From: Tenacibaculum discolor
Lineage (GTDB): Bacteria; Bacteroidota; Bacteroidia; Flavobacteriales; Flavobacteriaceae
Assembly: GCF_003664185.1 (NCBI RefSeq)
Contig: NZ_RCCS01000005.1
Span: 496,001 to 560,000 of the forward strand
Direction of reading: 5' to 3'
Length of the DNA stretch: 64,000 nt
Every line of letters begins with the position of its first letter. Position 1 is the stretch's first letter. A program made the translations under genes and the position numbers. A model generated the notes under the pieces. That model was not told the origin of the DNA. It did not search any database and worked only from the letters and a program-made list of their open reading frames with translations. Shown in pieces: positions 26,731 through 36,503 of the stretch.

Positions 26731-27720
26731 TTAAGGTACTTGTACTTCGTTAATAATAGAATTGATAATATCTATAGATGTAATGTTCTCAGCTTCTGCT
26801 TCATATGTAATACCAATTCTGTGGCGTAAAACATCATTTACTATTGCTCTAACATCTTCAGGGATCACGTATCCTCTTCGTTTGATGAAAGCATAACACT
26901 TTGCAGCTTTTGCTAAAGCGATACTACCACGAGGAGAAGATCCAAAACTGATAAGAGGCTTTAATTTCTCTAAATTATATTTTTCTGGATAACGAGTTGC
27001 GAAAACAATATCTAAGATATATTTTTCGATTTTTTCATCCATATAAACCTCATTAACTACGTTACGAGCTTTTATAACCTGGTCTATAGAAATTACAGGG
27101 TTTATTTTTTGAAAACTTCCGTTTAAGTTTTGGCGCATAATAAGTTGCTCGTCTTGTAATTTTGGATAGTCAATTACAGTTTTTAGCATAAAACGGTCTA
27201 CCTGTGCTTCAGGAAGAGGATAAGTTCCTTCTTGTTCTACTGGGTTTTGAGTGGCCATTACCAAGAATGGTTCATCCAATTTAAAAGTTTCATCTCCAAT
27301 GGTGATTTGACGTTCTTGCATTGCTTCTAATAAAGCAGACTGTACTTTAGCAGGAGCACGGTTAATCTCATCAGCTAATACAAAGTTGGCAAAAATAGGT
27401 CCCTTTTTAATAGAGAAATCATTTTCTTTTACATTGTATATCATAGTACCTACCACATCAGCAGGTAATAAATCTGGAGTAAACTGAATACGACTAAAGC
27501 TTCCGTCAACTGCTTTTGAAAGTGTGTTAATGGCTAAGGTTTTTGCCAGTCCAGGAACACCTTCTAATAAGATATGTCCATTTCCTAAAAGTCCAATTAG
27601 TAATCGCTCAATCATGTGTTTTTGACCCACAATTACTTTGTTCATTTCTGTAGTTAACAAATCTACAAAAGCACTTTCTCTTTCTATCTTTTCATTGATG
27701 GCTCTTACATCTATATCCAT
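26731..27720 (-). CDS. MoxR family AAA+ ATPase
   Basis: The 329-residue ATPase has Walker A (EGVPGLAKT, ~55-63), Walker B (LADEINRAP, ~118-126), a sensor/GTYPLPEAQVDRF box (second region of homology, ~170) and the C-terminal lid (IPEDVRAIVNDVLRHRIGIT). MoxR ATPases act as chaperone-like partners for VWA proteins. It is the first gene of the moxR-DUF58-Bat operon, and a consensus -7 box lies 32 bases upstream. Confidence 0.95.
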   Translation of the reverse strand: MDIDVRAINEKIERESAFVDLLTTEMNKVIVGQKHMIERLLIGLLGNGHILLEGVPGLAKTLAINTLSKAVDGSFSRIQFTPDLLPADVVGTMIYNVKENDFSIKKGPIFANFVLADEINRAPAKVQSALLEAMQERQITIGDETFKLDEPFLVMATQNPVEQEGTYPLPEAQVDRFMLKTVIDYPKLQDEQLIMRQNLNGSFQKINPVISIDQVIKARNVVNEVYMDEKIEKYILDIVFATRYPEKYNLEKLKPLISFGSSPRGSIALAKAAKCYAFIKRRGYVIPEDVRAIVNDVLRHRIGITYEAEAENITSIDIINSIINEVQVP

Positions 27721-27752
27721 AGTAATTGAAATAAATTAGAATTTTTATGAAA

Positions 27753-27760
27753 CAAAGCTA
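27753..27760 (-). promoter_or_regulatory. -7 promoter element of the moxR-Bat operon
   Basis: TAGCTTTG on the minus strand matches TAnnTTTG, 32 bases before the moxR ATG. No clear -33 box. Confidence 0.5.
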
Positions 27761-27944
27761 CAATAATAAGAAAATAACAGCTGTTAAAGTATGGTTAAAG
27801 CTAAAAACATTCTAGGTCCTTGTTGTTTTTTTAAATCAACATATATTTTTTTATGTTTTTGTTTATTTTTTATGTTTAAATTTGTTATTCTTGTTGTAAA
27901 TTAACACATTTTAACGTTTTAATTTTAACTAAACTTAATTACTT

Positions 27945-30650
27945 ATGGATAAAAAAAATAAAGTAATTGTCTTCATTTTATTGATGTCTTTTGCGTCAGT
28001 GATTGGTCAGACAATAAAAGGTAAAGTAACAGATGAAAGTGGAGCGCCTCTTCCATTTGTAAATGTATTGGAGAAAGAAACTGTAAATGGAGTAAGTACA
28101 GATGATAAAGGAGAGTTTACTCTTAATGTAAAAAAGATACCAGTTACGTTGGTGTTTTCTTCGGTAGGATTCTCTACTTTAGAAAAAACAGTATACAAGG
28201 CTTCCTATGTTACAGTTGTTTTAAGAGATGATAATGTTTTGGATGAGGTTGTTTTAACAGGTAACCGTTCCAAACCGAGAACAATTTTAGACTCTGCTGT
28301 TCCTATTGATAATGTAAGTGTTAGGGAACTACAAGCAACAGGCCAAACAAATATTGATCAAATGTTGACTTATACAGTTCCTTCATACAATTCAAGTAAT
28401 CAAACAATATCTGATGCAACAGCTCATTTTGATCCTGCTGATTTACGTGGATTAGGGCCTAGTAGAACATTGGTTTTGGTAAATGGAAAGCGAAAAAATC
28501 AGAGTGCTTTAGTGTATGTAAATGATACACCAGGAAAAGGTGAAGTAGGTGTGGATATGAAAAGTATTCCAACTGCAGCTATTGAAAGAGTGGAGATTTT
28601 GCGTGATGGAGCTTCTGCTCAATATGGTTCAGATGCAGTAGCTGGTGTTGTTAATATAATATTGAAGAAGAATATTGACTTCACTCAGGTAAATGTAAAC
28701 TCAGGGGTAACCAAAGAAGGAGATGGTTTTAATATTGATGGTGATGTTAACCATACGTTTACTTTTGGTGAAGGAGGGTTTGTTAATACTACCTTAGGGC
28801 TGAGCTATCAAGAAAAAACAAACAGAGCAGGTAGGCCAGGTACTGATGTTTTGTTTGGAGAGACATGGGCAGGAATTTTTAAAGATGAGTTTGATGATGG
28901 AAACATAACGCAAGCTGAACTTGATGCTGGTTTGGTATTTGCAGAAAGTCTTTCAAATGGATCTTATCCTTGGATTCAAGAAAATCCAGATTTAGGAATG
29001 ACAGTTGGACAACCAGAAATGAAAAAAGGTGATTTATTTGTAAATGCAGAGTACCCTTTAAATGATAATACAAAACTATACGCCTTTGGAGGGTTTAATA
29101 TGAGACAAGGAAAAAGTTTTGCTTTGTATAGAACACCATACTGGCCAGGGCTATCATTTGACGGAAGTAATAACCCATTATATAGCGGAGGTGAATATCA
29201 GGGGTTTCAACCAACCTTTGAGACCGATATTCAAGATATTTTGTTTACTGCAGGAGGTAAGTTTAAGTTGGGTGAGTTTGATGCAGATTTAAGTGGTAGT
29301 TTTGGGCGTAATTCTGTAGATTATACCATAGGAAATACAATCAACGGGAGTCTAGGATCTAATAGTCCAACGTCTTTTGATGCTGGGGCATATGCTTTTA
29401 GTAATATTATCGGGAACTTTGATGTAAGTCGTTCTTTTGGAGATGTAAGTATAGGTTTAGGTGTAGAAGGTCGTCAGGAACGATTTGAAGTAACAGCAGG
29501 AGAAGAAGCGTCTTATATTGATGGAGGAGCACAATCATTTCCAGGTTTACAACCAAGTAACGCTTTAAATGAAACAAGAACAAATATTGGAGGTTATGGA
29601 ACTTTAGATTGGGATGTTTCAGAAGATTTCTTAATAGGGGGAGCGTTACGCTATGAGAATTATTCTGACTTTGGAGATAATTTTTCATGGAAAGTGAGTT
29701 CTAGGTACAAAGTTGGGGAAGCAGGTGTGTTAAGAGCGTCATATAGTACTGGGTTTAGAGCGCCTTCATTACATCAAGTGTATTTAAGTAATGTACAAAC
29801 TTTGGTTTCTGGAGGTACAATCTCTAATCAAGGAACATTCAACAACGTGAGTCCTGTGATTAAAGATTTAGGAGTAGCTTCATTGTTTGCAGAAACATCA
29901 AAAAATATTTCAGCAGGATTAACTGTTAAGGCTTCTAATGATTTTACTATTTCATTAGACTATTATAATGTTAAAGTAGAAGATAGAGTTGTATTTTCTG
30001 GGGAAATTGGAGGAACTGATGATAATGGTAATCCAAATGCTATTGTTCAACAAATTTTAGATGATAACAGTGTTACAAGTATTAAGTTTTTTATTAATGC
30101 GGCTGATACAAAAACAGAAGGATTTGATTACACAATGCGTTACAAAAATATAGATTTTGCAGTAGGAAAACTTGGTTTGAATTTAGCGTTAAATATTAAC
30201 AGAACAAAGTTAGAAGGAGAAGTAAAAACCCCTACTAAATTGGCAAATTATAAGAATGCCATATTTAATAGAAAAGAACAGTCGAGAATTATTAGTGCAA
30301 GACCAAATACCAAACTTTTGTTTGGTGCAGATTACAAGTATAAAAAGTTTACCGCTTTTTTAAATAACACCTATTTTGGAGAAGTAACTTGGCAACATGC
30401 AACAGATCCGAATAAAGATCAAACATTTAGTGGGAAAGTAATAACTGATGTGTCTTTTGGTTATGAATTTTCAGATATGATTTCGTTTAATGCTCAGGTA
30501 AATAATTTATTTGATGTGTATCCAGATGAAATTGATACTAAAGGAGATTTTGTGACTGATTTAGGAGGGCGTTTTAAGTATCCATGGGAGGTAAATCAAT
30601 TTGGATTCAATGGTATGACTTTTAAAGCAGGATTAACTTTTAAGTTCTAA
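27945..30650 (+). CDS. TonB-dependent receptor with carboxypeptidase-like N-terminal domain (first of a tandem pair)
   Basis: The 901-residue outer-membrane receptor has a signal peptide, a CarboxypepD-reg-like domain (~20-100, IKGKVTDESGAPLPFVNVLE), a plug (~110-235, with LRGLGPSRTLVLVNGKRKNQ and AIERVEILRDGASAQYGSDA) and a ~650-residue beta barrel ending in an aromatic residue (GLTFKF). It has no STN domain and no SusD partner next to it, so it is not a standard polysaccharide pair. Ligand unknown. Its paralogue follows at 31079. Confidence 0.95.
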   Translation: MDKKNKVIVFILLMSFASVIGQTIKGKVTDESGAPLPFVNVLEKETVNGVSTDDKGEFTLNVKKIPVTLVFSSVGFSTLEKTVYKASYVTVVLRDDNVLDEVVLTGNRSKPRTILDSAVPIDNVSVRELQATGQTNIDQMLTYTVPSYNSSNQTISDATAHFDPADLRGLGPSRTLVLVNGKRKNQSALVYVNDTPGKGEVGVDMKSIPTAAIERVEILRDGASAQYGSDAVAGVVNIILKKNIDFTQVNVNSGVTKEGDGFNIDGDVNHTFTFGEGGFVNTTLGLSYQEKTNRAGRPGTDVLFGETWAGIFKDEFDDGNITQAELDAGLVFAESLSNGSYPWIQENPDLGMTVGQPEMKKGDLFVNAEYPLNDNTKLYAFGGFNMRQGKSFALYRTPYWPGLSFDGSNNPLYSGGEYQGFQPTFETDIQDILFTAGGKFKLGEFDADLSGSFGRNSVDYTIGNTINGSLGSNSPTSFDAGAYAFSNIIGNFDVSRSFGDVSIGLGVEGRQERFEVTAGEEASYIDGGAQSFPGLQPSNALNETRTNIGGYGTLDWDVSEDFLIGGALRYENYSDFGDNFSWKVSSRYKVGEAGVLRASYSTGFRAPSLHQVYLSNVQTLVSGGTISNQGTFNNVSPVIKDLGVASLFAETSKNISAGLTVKASNDFTISLDYYNVKVEDRVVFSGEIGGTDDNGNPNAIVQQILDDNSVTSIKFFINAADTKTEGFDYTMRYKNIDFAVGKLGLNLALNINRTKLEGEVKTPTKLANYKNAIFNRKEQSRIISARPNTKLLFGADYKYKKFTAFLNNTYFGEVTWQHATDPNKDQTFSGKVITDVSFGYEFSDMISFNAQVNNLFDVYPDEIDTKGDFVTDLGGRFKYPWEVNQFGFNGMTFKAGLTFKF

Positions 30651-30665
30651 GCTTAATTGTTAGAT

Positions 30666-30698
30666 AAAAAAAGCACCTTTTTAAGGTGCTTTTTTTTT
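30666..30698 (+). terminator. Terminator after the first TonB receptor
   Basis: The stem AAAAAAAGCACCTT/AAGGTGCTTTTTTT has a 3-base loop and long T run. It is nearly identical to the terminator at 33966-33997. Confidence 0.9.
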
Positions 30699-31078
30699 AT
30701 GGCCTATTTCTTCATTGGTATAAGGTTTTTAAATAAAAACTCAATAAGTAAAACAACAATCCAATCATTAAAAATTATGCATAGATTCATGTACAATTGC
30801 AATGAGTTTATTGAGTCTTCATAGTAGAGTGTTATGAAATATTGAAAGAATATGTTTAAAATAGTTATAAGTAAATAAATGTGTTTGGAAGAGTAGAGTA
30901 TAAGGAAATTTAATTTTCTATTGGAGTGCATAGATTGTTTTACTGGTTTTGATAAATAGTAATTTTTGTGTTAATGTGTTGGGAGTGATTTAATTACGGA
31001 TATATTTGTTATGGAGTTTAAATATTAGTATGTTTATAATAAATTAACTTTTTTAACAAAAAAAAATAAAATAGCAAT
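30699..31078. other. Intergenic region between the tandem TonB receptors
   Basis: The region holds the promoter of the second receptor and a 75-codon open frame on the minus strand (30704-30931) that I do not accept as a gene (hydrophobic, no homology seen). I saw no tRNA, repeat or other conserved element. Confidence 0.5.
31005..31036 (+). promoter_or_regulatory. Candidate promoter of the second TonB receptor
   Basis: TTTG (31005-31008) and a near-consensus -7 box TATGTTTA (31029-31036) are 20 bases apart. TATATTTG at 31001-31008 is itself an exact -7 match, so two start sites are possible. Confidence 0.4.
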
Positions 31079-33949
31079 ATGATTATGAAACAAAAAATGA
31101 AATTATTTGTTTGTGTTTTGTTGATGTCGTTTACATCAATGATTGGTCAGACGATAAAAGGAAAAATTACAGATACGAATGGAGCACCTTTGCCTTTTGT
31201 AAATGTAATAGAGAAAGGAACCACTAATGGTGTAACAACTGATGATAATGGAGAATATTTTTTAAAAGTAAGTCAGTTGCCTGTTACGGTTATAGTCTCT
31301 TCAGTAGGATTTAGAACGAAAGAAGTAAAAGTTACTGATAGCTCTTTTATTACAATTGTAATAGATGAATCGAGTGAGGCCTTAGAAGAGGTGGTAATTG
31401 TAGGTTCTCGTAATAAAGGTAGAGTTGCAATAGATTCTCCTGTAGCTATTGATGTGTTAGATGTTTCAAAGCTTACTCAATCAGCACCTCAAGTTACAGT
31501 GACAGAAATTCTAAATTATGCAGCACCGTCTTTTAATTCCAATCCTCAATCAATTTCAGATGGTACGGATCATATTGCGCCAGCAGCATTAAGAGGATTA
31601 GGTCCAGATCAGGTATTAGTGTTGATTAATGGGAAAAGACGTCACAAAACTGCTTTGGTAAACGTAAATGGTACTTTTGGTAGAGGTTCAGTGGGTACAG
31701 ATATGACAACAATTCCATCAATTGCTATTGAAAGAATTGAAATTCTTAGAGATGGTGCAGCGGCTCAATATGGTTCTGATGCTATTGCAGGAATAATAAA
31801 TATCGTCTTAAAGAAATCTACGAATAAGTTAGAAGTTAACTTAACAACAGGTGCAAATTTTACAAGTAAAAGTAGCCCTGAGAGAGATATAGACGGAGAA
31901 AAATTAAACTTAGGGTTAAATTATGGACTGCCAATTGGTAAAGATGGTGGATTTATAAATTTTACTGGAAATTTTGATTTTAGAGGATGGACTAATAGAA
32001 TGCAAGAATGGGAAGGTTCAATATTTAATGCTTACAACTCTATTGAAAGAGTTGCAGCAGCAGATGGGTATAATATTTCAAACCTATTAGATGATGATTT
32101 AGATGATATTTTTAATTATGCAGGTGATGCAGGAATTACATTGAATGGTACTGAAACAAAAGAAGAATTGCGAACAATCTTAGGAGCTGATGTTACTGAA
32201 GCAGAGTTGTTAGCTCGTGGCTTGAAAAGAAGTGATTTTAACATGAGAGTGGGGCAATCAAGGGTAAGAGGAGCGCAGTTTTTTGCAAACATGGAAATTC
32301 CGTTAGGAAATGAAACCTTTATTTATGGTAATGCTGGTTTAAGTTATAAGAATGGTAATGCAGCAGGTTTCTATAGATTACCAAATCAATCTAGGGCATA
32401 TACTCCAGCGTATATGAACGGATTTTTACCAGAGATAAACTCTAATATTCAAGACAAATCGTATGCGGTTGGAATAAAAGGAAAGTTAGGTGATTGGAAT
32501 GTAGATTTTTCAAATACATTTGGTAGAAATGAGTTCAATTATTTGATAAGTAACTCAAGTAATGCATCTTTAGGTAATTCAACGCCTTTTGAAGCGAATT
32601 CAGGTGGGTTTTACTCAAGTGAAAATACAACAAATATTGACCTTAGTAAGTTTTACGAAGATGTAATGTCTGGTTTAAATATCGCTTTTGGAGCTGAATA
32701 CCGTTTGGAAAATTATGGTATTATTGCAGGAGAGGAAGCGTCGTATGCGAGATATAATACATTGGGTAATGTACATGATCCAACAGATCCTGATTCAATG
32801 GTTCCTGAAGATTTTTTTGGTGAACCAAGACCAGGAGGTATTCAAGTGTTTCCTGGGTTTAAACCAGAAAATGAAGTAAACTCATTCAGAAACTCTATAG
32901 CTGGTTACATAGATGTAGAAGCAGATTTCACAGAGTCTTTTTTATTAAGTGGAGCTGTACGTTATGAGAATTTCTCAGACTTTGGAGGTACTTTAAATGT
33001 AAAAGTAGCATCTAGGGTAAAAGCTTCTAAAAATTTTAATTTAAGAGCTAGTTTACAAACAGGGTTTAGAGCACCATCATTGCATCAAATATCTTACAGT
33101 TCAACCAGTACCTTGTTTGTAGATGGTATACCAAATGAAGTTGGGGTATTTTCAAATACTTCGAGAGTTGCAAGAATTTTAGGAATAGGTAAATTAAAAG
33201 AAGAAACTTCTTTTGGGTTTTCAGCAGGTTTTACAGCAAAAGTGCCAAGTGCAAACTTAAAGTTTACGGTTGATGGATATCTTATAAATATTGATGACAG
33301 AGTAATATTAACAGGGAGTTTTGGTCATAATGATGACGCTGAGTTGAAAAAGTTGTTCCAACAAGCAAATGCTACACAAGCAGCATTTTTTGCAAATGCT
33401 GTAGATACTCAAACAAAAGGAGTAGATATTGTTGTAGATCACAAAGCAGACCTTTCTGATAAGATGAGGTTAACTAACACTTTAGCGTTTACATTTTCGA
33501 AAACGAATGAAGAAGGTGTGAATATTCCAACTGCTATAAAAAATGCAGACTTGTCAGAAACTTATTTTGACCCAACAAGTAGAATTTATTTAGAGTCTTC
33601 GGTTCCTACAACAAAAGGGAATTTATCACACAATTTAAGTGTTAATGACAAATGGAGTATCTTTTTAAGAAATAGTTATTTTGGAGAAGTTGAAGAAGCA
33701 ACTAATAATGATAGCCCAAATATAGATACAACATTTGGAGGAAAAGTAGTAACAGACCTTTCTTTTGGATATAACTTTAATAAGAACCTAAGTTTAACAT
33801 TAGGAGCAAATAATTTATTTGATGTTTATCCAGATAAAAATGACCCTGCTTTTAGATCTAGTGGGCGTTTTATCTACTCTAGACGTTCTGTACAGTTCGG
33901 AACTAATGGTAGACATTTATTTGCTAGATTACGTTTTGTGTTAGATTAA
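31079..33949 (+). CDS. TonB-dependent receptor with carboxypeptidase-like N-terminal domain (second of a tandem pair)
   Basis: The 956-residue receptor has the same layout as its neighbour: signal peptide, CarboxypepD-reg-like domain (~25-105, IKGKITDTNGAPLPFVNVIE), plug (~120-245, LRGLGPDQVLVLINGKRRHK; AIERIEILRDGAAAQYGSDA) and barrel. The barrel is longer, with an insertion around residues 320-380. The first ~240 residues are very close to those of the gene at 27945. The last residues (RLRFVLD) end with Asp rather than an aromatic residue. A second in-frame ATG lies two codons downstream of the chosen start. Confidence 0.95.
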   Translation: MIMKQKMKLFVCVLLMSFTSMIGQTIKGKITDTNGAPLPFVNVIEKGTTNGVTTDDNGEYFLKVSQLPVTVIVSSVGFRTKEVKVTDSSFITIVIDESSEALEEVVIVGSRNKGRVAIDSPVAIDVLDVSKLTQSAPQVTVTEILNYAAPSFNSNPQSISDGTDHIAPAALRGLGPDQVLVLINGKRRHKTALVNVNGTFGRGSVGTDMTTIPSIAIERIEILRDGAAAQYGSDAIAGIINIVLKKSTNKLEVNLTTGANFTSKSSPERDIDGEKLNLGLNYGLPIGKDGGFINFTGNFDFRGWTNRMQEWEGSIFNAYNSIERVAAADGYNISNLLDDDLDDIFNYAGDAGITLNGTETKEELRTILGADVTEAELLARGLKRSDFNMRVGQSRVRGAQFFANMEIPLGNETFIYGNAGLSYKNGNAAGFYRLPNQSRAYTPAYMNGFLPEINSNIQDKSYAVGIKGKLGDWNVDFSNTFGRNEFNYLISNSSNASLGNSTPFEANSGGFYSSENTTNIDLSKFYEDVMSGLNIAFGAEYRLENYGIIAGEEASYARYNTLGNVHDPTDPDSMVPEDFFGEPRPGGIQVFPGFKPENEVNSFRNSIAGYIDVEADFTESFLLSGAVRYENFSDFGGTLNVKVASRVKASKNFNLRASLQTGFRAPSLHQISYSSTSTLFVDGIPNEVGVFSNTSRVARILGIGKLKEETSFGFSAGFTAKVPSANLKFTVDGYLINIDDRVILTGSFGHNDDAELKKLFQQANATQAAFFANAVDTQTKGVDIVVDHKADLSDKMRLTNTLAFTFSKTNEEGVNIPTAIKNADLSETYFDPTSRIYLESSVPTTKGNLSHNLSVNDKWSIFLRNSYFGEVEEATNNDSPNIDTTFGGKVVTDLSFGYNFNKNLSLTLGANNLFDVYPDKNDPAFRSSGRFIYSRRSVQFGTNGRHLFARLRFVLD

Positions 33950-33965
33950 GACTGAAATAACTCAT

Positions 33966-33997
33966 AAAAAAAGCACCTCAAAAAGGTGCTTTTTTTT
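33966..33997. terminator. Terminator between the second TonB receptor and lpxH
   Basis: The stem AAAAAAAGCACCT/AGGTGCTTTTTTT has a 5-base loop. A and T runs on both sides suit both convergent genes. Confidence 0.9.
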
Positions 33998-34763
33998 ATT
34001 GTTTATATTCTTTTAAAAATAGTTTATCGTTTTCAAAAACCGCATAGGTATAATACTGAATCCAATCACCTGTATTAAGGTAAACACTGTTCTCTTTAAG
34101 TTGAATTTCTAAAGGGAGATGTCTGTGTCCAAAAACAAAATAATCGTAGTGTTTGGTTTCTAATTTACGTTTACAATATTGTACTAGCCATTCATTGTCT
34201 TCGCCTAAAAATTTAGCATCCTCATCACCAGAAATCAATTTGTTTTTAACCGACATGTATTGTCCTAATCTAACTCCTAAATCTGGATGTAGCCAACGAA
34301 ACATCCATTGAAATAGCGGGAATGTAAACACTTTTTTCATACGTTTATACCCTTTGTCTCCAGGTCCTAATCCATCACCATGGCCTATTAAAAATAATTT
34401 ATCGTTGATTTTAAATTCTTGAGGTGAATGAAATACAGGAATGTTTAATTCCTTTTCAAAATAATCATGCATCCATAAATCATGATTTCCAACAAAAAAG
34501 TAAATCGGGATACCACTATCTTTTATTTCAGCAAGTTTACCTAAAACACGAACAAAACCTTTAGGAACAACAGTTTTATACTCAAACCAAAAATCGAATA
34601 AATCACCTAGAATAAAAATTACTTCAGCATCTTTTTTAACATCGTTTAGCCATGTAACAAACTTTTGTTCACGAGGAAAACTAGCTTCAGAAGTTGGAGC
34701 TCCTAAATGTTGGTCAGAAGCAAAATAGACTTTTTTATTTTCAGAAGTATTGATTGAAATCAA
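33996..34763 (-). CDS. lpxH: UDP-2,3-diacylglucosamine diphosphatase (LpxH-like)
   Basis: The 255-residue metallophosphoesterase of lipid A synthesis, or a close relative, shows the calcineurin-like metal ligands in order: DQHLG (~17), GDLFDFW (~48), GNHDLW (~84), GHGDG (~120) and GHRHLP (~207). It is a peripheral inner-membrane enzyme acting after LpxA/C/D. It must start at TTG (34763), since no in-frame ATG is available upstream and the metal-binding core begins just after residue 12. Confidence 0.9.
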   Translation of the reverse strand: MISINTSENKKVYFASDQHLGAPTSEASFPREQKFVTWLNDVKKDAEVIFILGDLFDFWFEYKTVVPKGFVRVLGKLAEIKDSGIPIYFFVGNHDLWMHDYFEKELNIPVFHSPQEFKINDKLFLIGHGDGLGPGDKGYKRMKKVFTFPLFQWMFRWLHPDLGVRLGQYMSVKNKLISGDEDAKFLGEDNEWLVQYCKRKLETKHYDYFVFGHRHLPLEIQLKENSVYLNTGDWIQYYTYAVFENDKLFLKEYKQ

Positions 34764-34822
34764 ATCGTAAATTTTGGTAAAAATAAGTATTTTACCTAGA
34801 GTTTACACAAACAAATTTTGGC

Positions 34823-34830
34823 TACATTTG
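34823..34830 (+). promoter_or_regulatory. -7 promoter element for the deaminase gene
   Basis: TACATTTG matches TAnnTTTG, 27 bases upstream of the ATG at 34858. Confidence 0.5.
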
Positions 34831-34857
34831 TTTTAGTATTTACAAAAACTCTTGTTG

Positions 34858-35304
34858 ATGAAACCATTTGATGATGCCTACTTTATGAGAAAAGCTTTAC
34901 AGGAAGCTGAGTTAGCTTTTGATAAAGGAGAGGTTCCTGTTGGTGCAGTTATTGTTTTTAAAGATCAAATAATAGCAAGAGCACATAACTTAACAGAGTT
35001 GTTAAATGATGTTACCGCACATGCAGAAATGCAAGCGTTTACTGCAGCAGCAGATTTTTTAGGTGGAAAGTATTTAAAAGACTGTACTTTGTATGTTACG
35101 CTAGAGCCTTGTCAAATGTGTGCGGGAGCGAGTTACTGGACGCAAATAGGTAAGATAGTGTACGGAGCTAGTGAACCTAAACTTGGTTTTTCTGTTTTAC
35201 AAACTAAAATACATCCAAAAACAAAAGTAATATCAGGAGTTTTGGAAGAAGAGTGTGGCTTTTTGTTGAAGAAATTCTTTATTGAAAAACGCAACTTAAA
35301 TTGA
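34858..35304 (+). CDS. tadA: tRNA-specific adenosine deaminase / nucleoside deaminase
   Basis: The 148-residue zinc deaminase has the HAE motif (TAHAEMQAF, catalytic Glu ~59) and the PCQMCAGA zinc motif (~87-94). TadA converts adenosine 34 of tRNA-Arg to inosine. Two TTG codons precede the ATG in frame, and the ATG is preferred. Confidence 0.9.
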   Translation: MKPFDDAYFMRKALQEAELAFDKGEVPVGAVIVFKDQIIARAHNLTELLNDVTAHAEMQAFTAAADFLGGKYLKDCTLYVTLEPCQMCAGASYWTQIGKIVYGASEPKLGFSVLQTKIHPKTKVISGVLEEECGFLLKKFFIEKRNLN

Positions 35305-35347
35305 CGATAGTCATTCCGAACTTGTTTCGAGACCTTATAAAAAGAAA

Positions 35348-35839
35348 TTAAAACAAAGTCTGTTGTTTGGCTCCACTTTCGTGTTCCAATAACCATTTTT
35401 TACGCCAAATACCTCCTGCATATCCAGTTAGAGAGCCATCAGAACCCACAACTCTATGACAAGGTATGATAATCCAAATAGGGTTTTTACCGTTAGCAGA
35501 AGCTACCGCACGAATTGCTTTTACATCTCCTAATTGTTTGGTTTGTTCTAAATAGGTTCTGGTGCTACCAAAAGGAATATGTAATAACTCATTCCAAACA
35601 GATTGTTGAAACGTTGTTCCTTGTGGGTTTAACTTTAGGTCAAATTCTTTTCTGGTACCAGTAAAATATTCATTTAGTTGAGTAACGCAATCTTGTAAAC
35701 AAGTTGGAGTTTTATTTGAGGTAATGAGGCTAGTGGAAGTATCATCATCTAATACAGAAATTGATTGAATTCCGTTTTCATCGCCATCAATTTTGGCAAT
35801 TCCAATAGGAGTTTTATAATATGTAGTTTGTAGGTTCAA
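35348..35839 (-). CDS. Methylated-DNA--protein-cysteine methyltransferase
   Basis: The 163-residue repair protein has the acceptor-cysteine motif PCHRVVGSDG (~128), the DNA-binding GTTFQQSVWNELLHIPFG helix-turn-helix region, and RAVASANGKNP. It removes O6-alkyl groups from guanine in a suicide reaction. The start is a TTG one base after the stop of the upstream gene (TAA A TTG), so translation is probably coupled. Confidence 0.95.
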   Translation of the reverse strand: MNLQTTYYKTPIGIAKIDGDENGIQSISVLDDDTSTSLITSNKTPTCLQDCVTQLNEYFTGTRKEFDLKLNPQGTTFQQSVWNELLHIPFGSTRTYLEQTKQLGDVKAIRAVASANGKNPIWIIIPCHRVVGSDGSLTGYAGGIWRKKWLLEHESGAKQQTLF

Positions 35840-35840
35840 T

Positions 35841-36503
35841 TTAATCTAAGTGTTGATATTTTCTTTTTTGCCTGTCTGAACTTTTAAAATATAAATCGTT
35901 AATAAAAGGATATTTTTTTGAAATTTTTAAACGAATTGTTTTTTTGTTTTTACAATCCTCTAAATTACTACAATTAATACTGTCTTTATGAAGCCTTGTT
36001 CTAAAAAAATAATTCTGGTTATTAAGGCTATAGTTTATATATAGATCTAAAGAAGGGTAATGCCCTTCCAAAACTTTTGCTATTTTTCCATTAACATAAA
36101 TACCATTTTGAATTAATTCTTTTGGGTTTAATGGTTTTTCAGTTAGTAATAATTTACTAACACTGTTTTTTTTTGAACTATAAAGGATAGGGTAAAACTT
36201 TAGTTTTTCGGGTAAGGTGTTATTGTTTTGGATTTGCTGTGAACCATTATGAATTTTACCATTAACTGAATATCTATATTCTACATATTTTCTTGTTCTA
36301 ACAGAAGAAACGTTTTTTACCAAGGCTACGCTTTTAACACCTTCTTTGTCTAAATTTGTATATAAATAATCAATATCACTTCTTGAAAATTTATATATAA
36401 TATAAAATGCAACGAAAAATAAAAATATTAAATCTTGACGGAATATTTTTTTAAACACCAAAAACGTCTTTAGAATTCTGTGTAGTAATTTCCGAAATTT
36501 CAT
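35841..36503 (-). CDS. Hypothetical membrane-anchored protein
   Basis: The 220-residue protein has one hydrophobic segment (~25-40, LIFLFFVAFYIIYKF) and an extracytoplasmic beta-rich remainder. Two similar halves open with a VEYRYSVNGKIHNG-like and a LYINYSLNNQNYFF-like strand, reminiscent of DUF3592-type domains, though I cannot assign it. The ATG at 36503 overlaps the tatD gene by 53 bases; a GTG at 36458 would overlap it by only 8 bases and still keep the membrane segment. It lies in a tatD/hypothetical/methyltransferase operon. Confidence 0.75.
   Translation of the reverse strand: MKFRKLLHRILKTFLVFKKIFRQDLIFLFFVAFYIIYKFSRSDIDYLYTNLDKEGVKSVALVKNVSSVRTRKYVEYRYSVNGKIHNGSQQIQNNNTLPEKLKFYPILYSSKKNSVSKLLLTEKPLNPKELIQNGIYVNGKIAKVLEGHYPSLDLYINYSLNNQNYFFRTRLHKDSINCSNLEDCKNKKTIRLKISKKYPFINDLYFKSSDRQKRKYQHLD

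Noticed and set aside
30704..30931. 75-codon hydrophobic reading frame on the minus strand between the TonB receptors
   Set aside because: It is opposite to its neighbours and contains no recognisable motif. AT-rich sequence yields such hydrophobic frames by chance. Kept only as a note.
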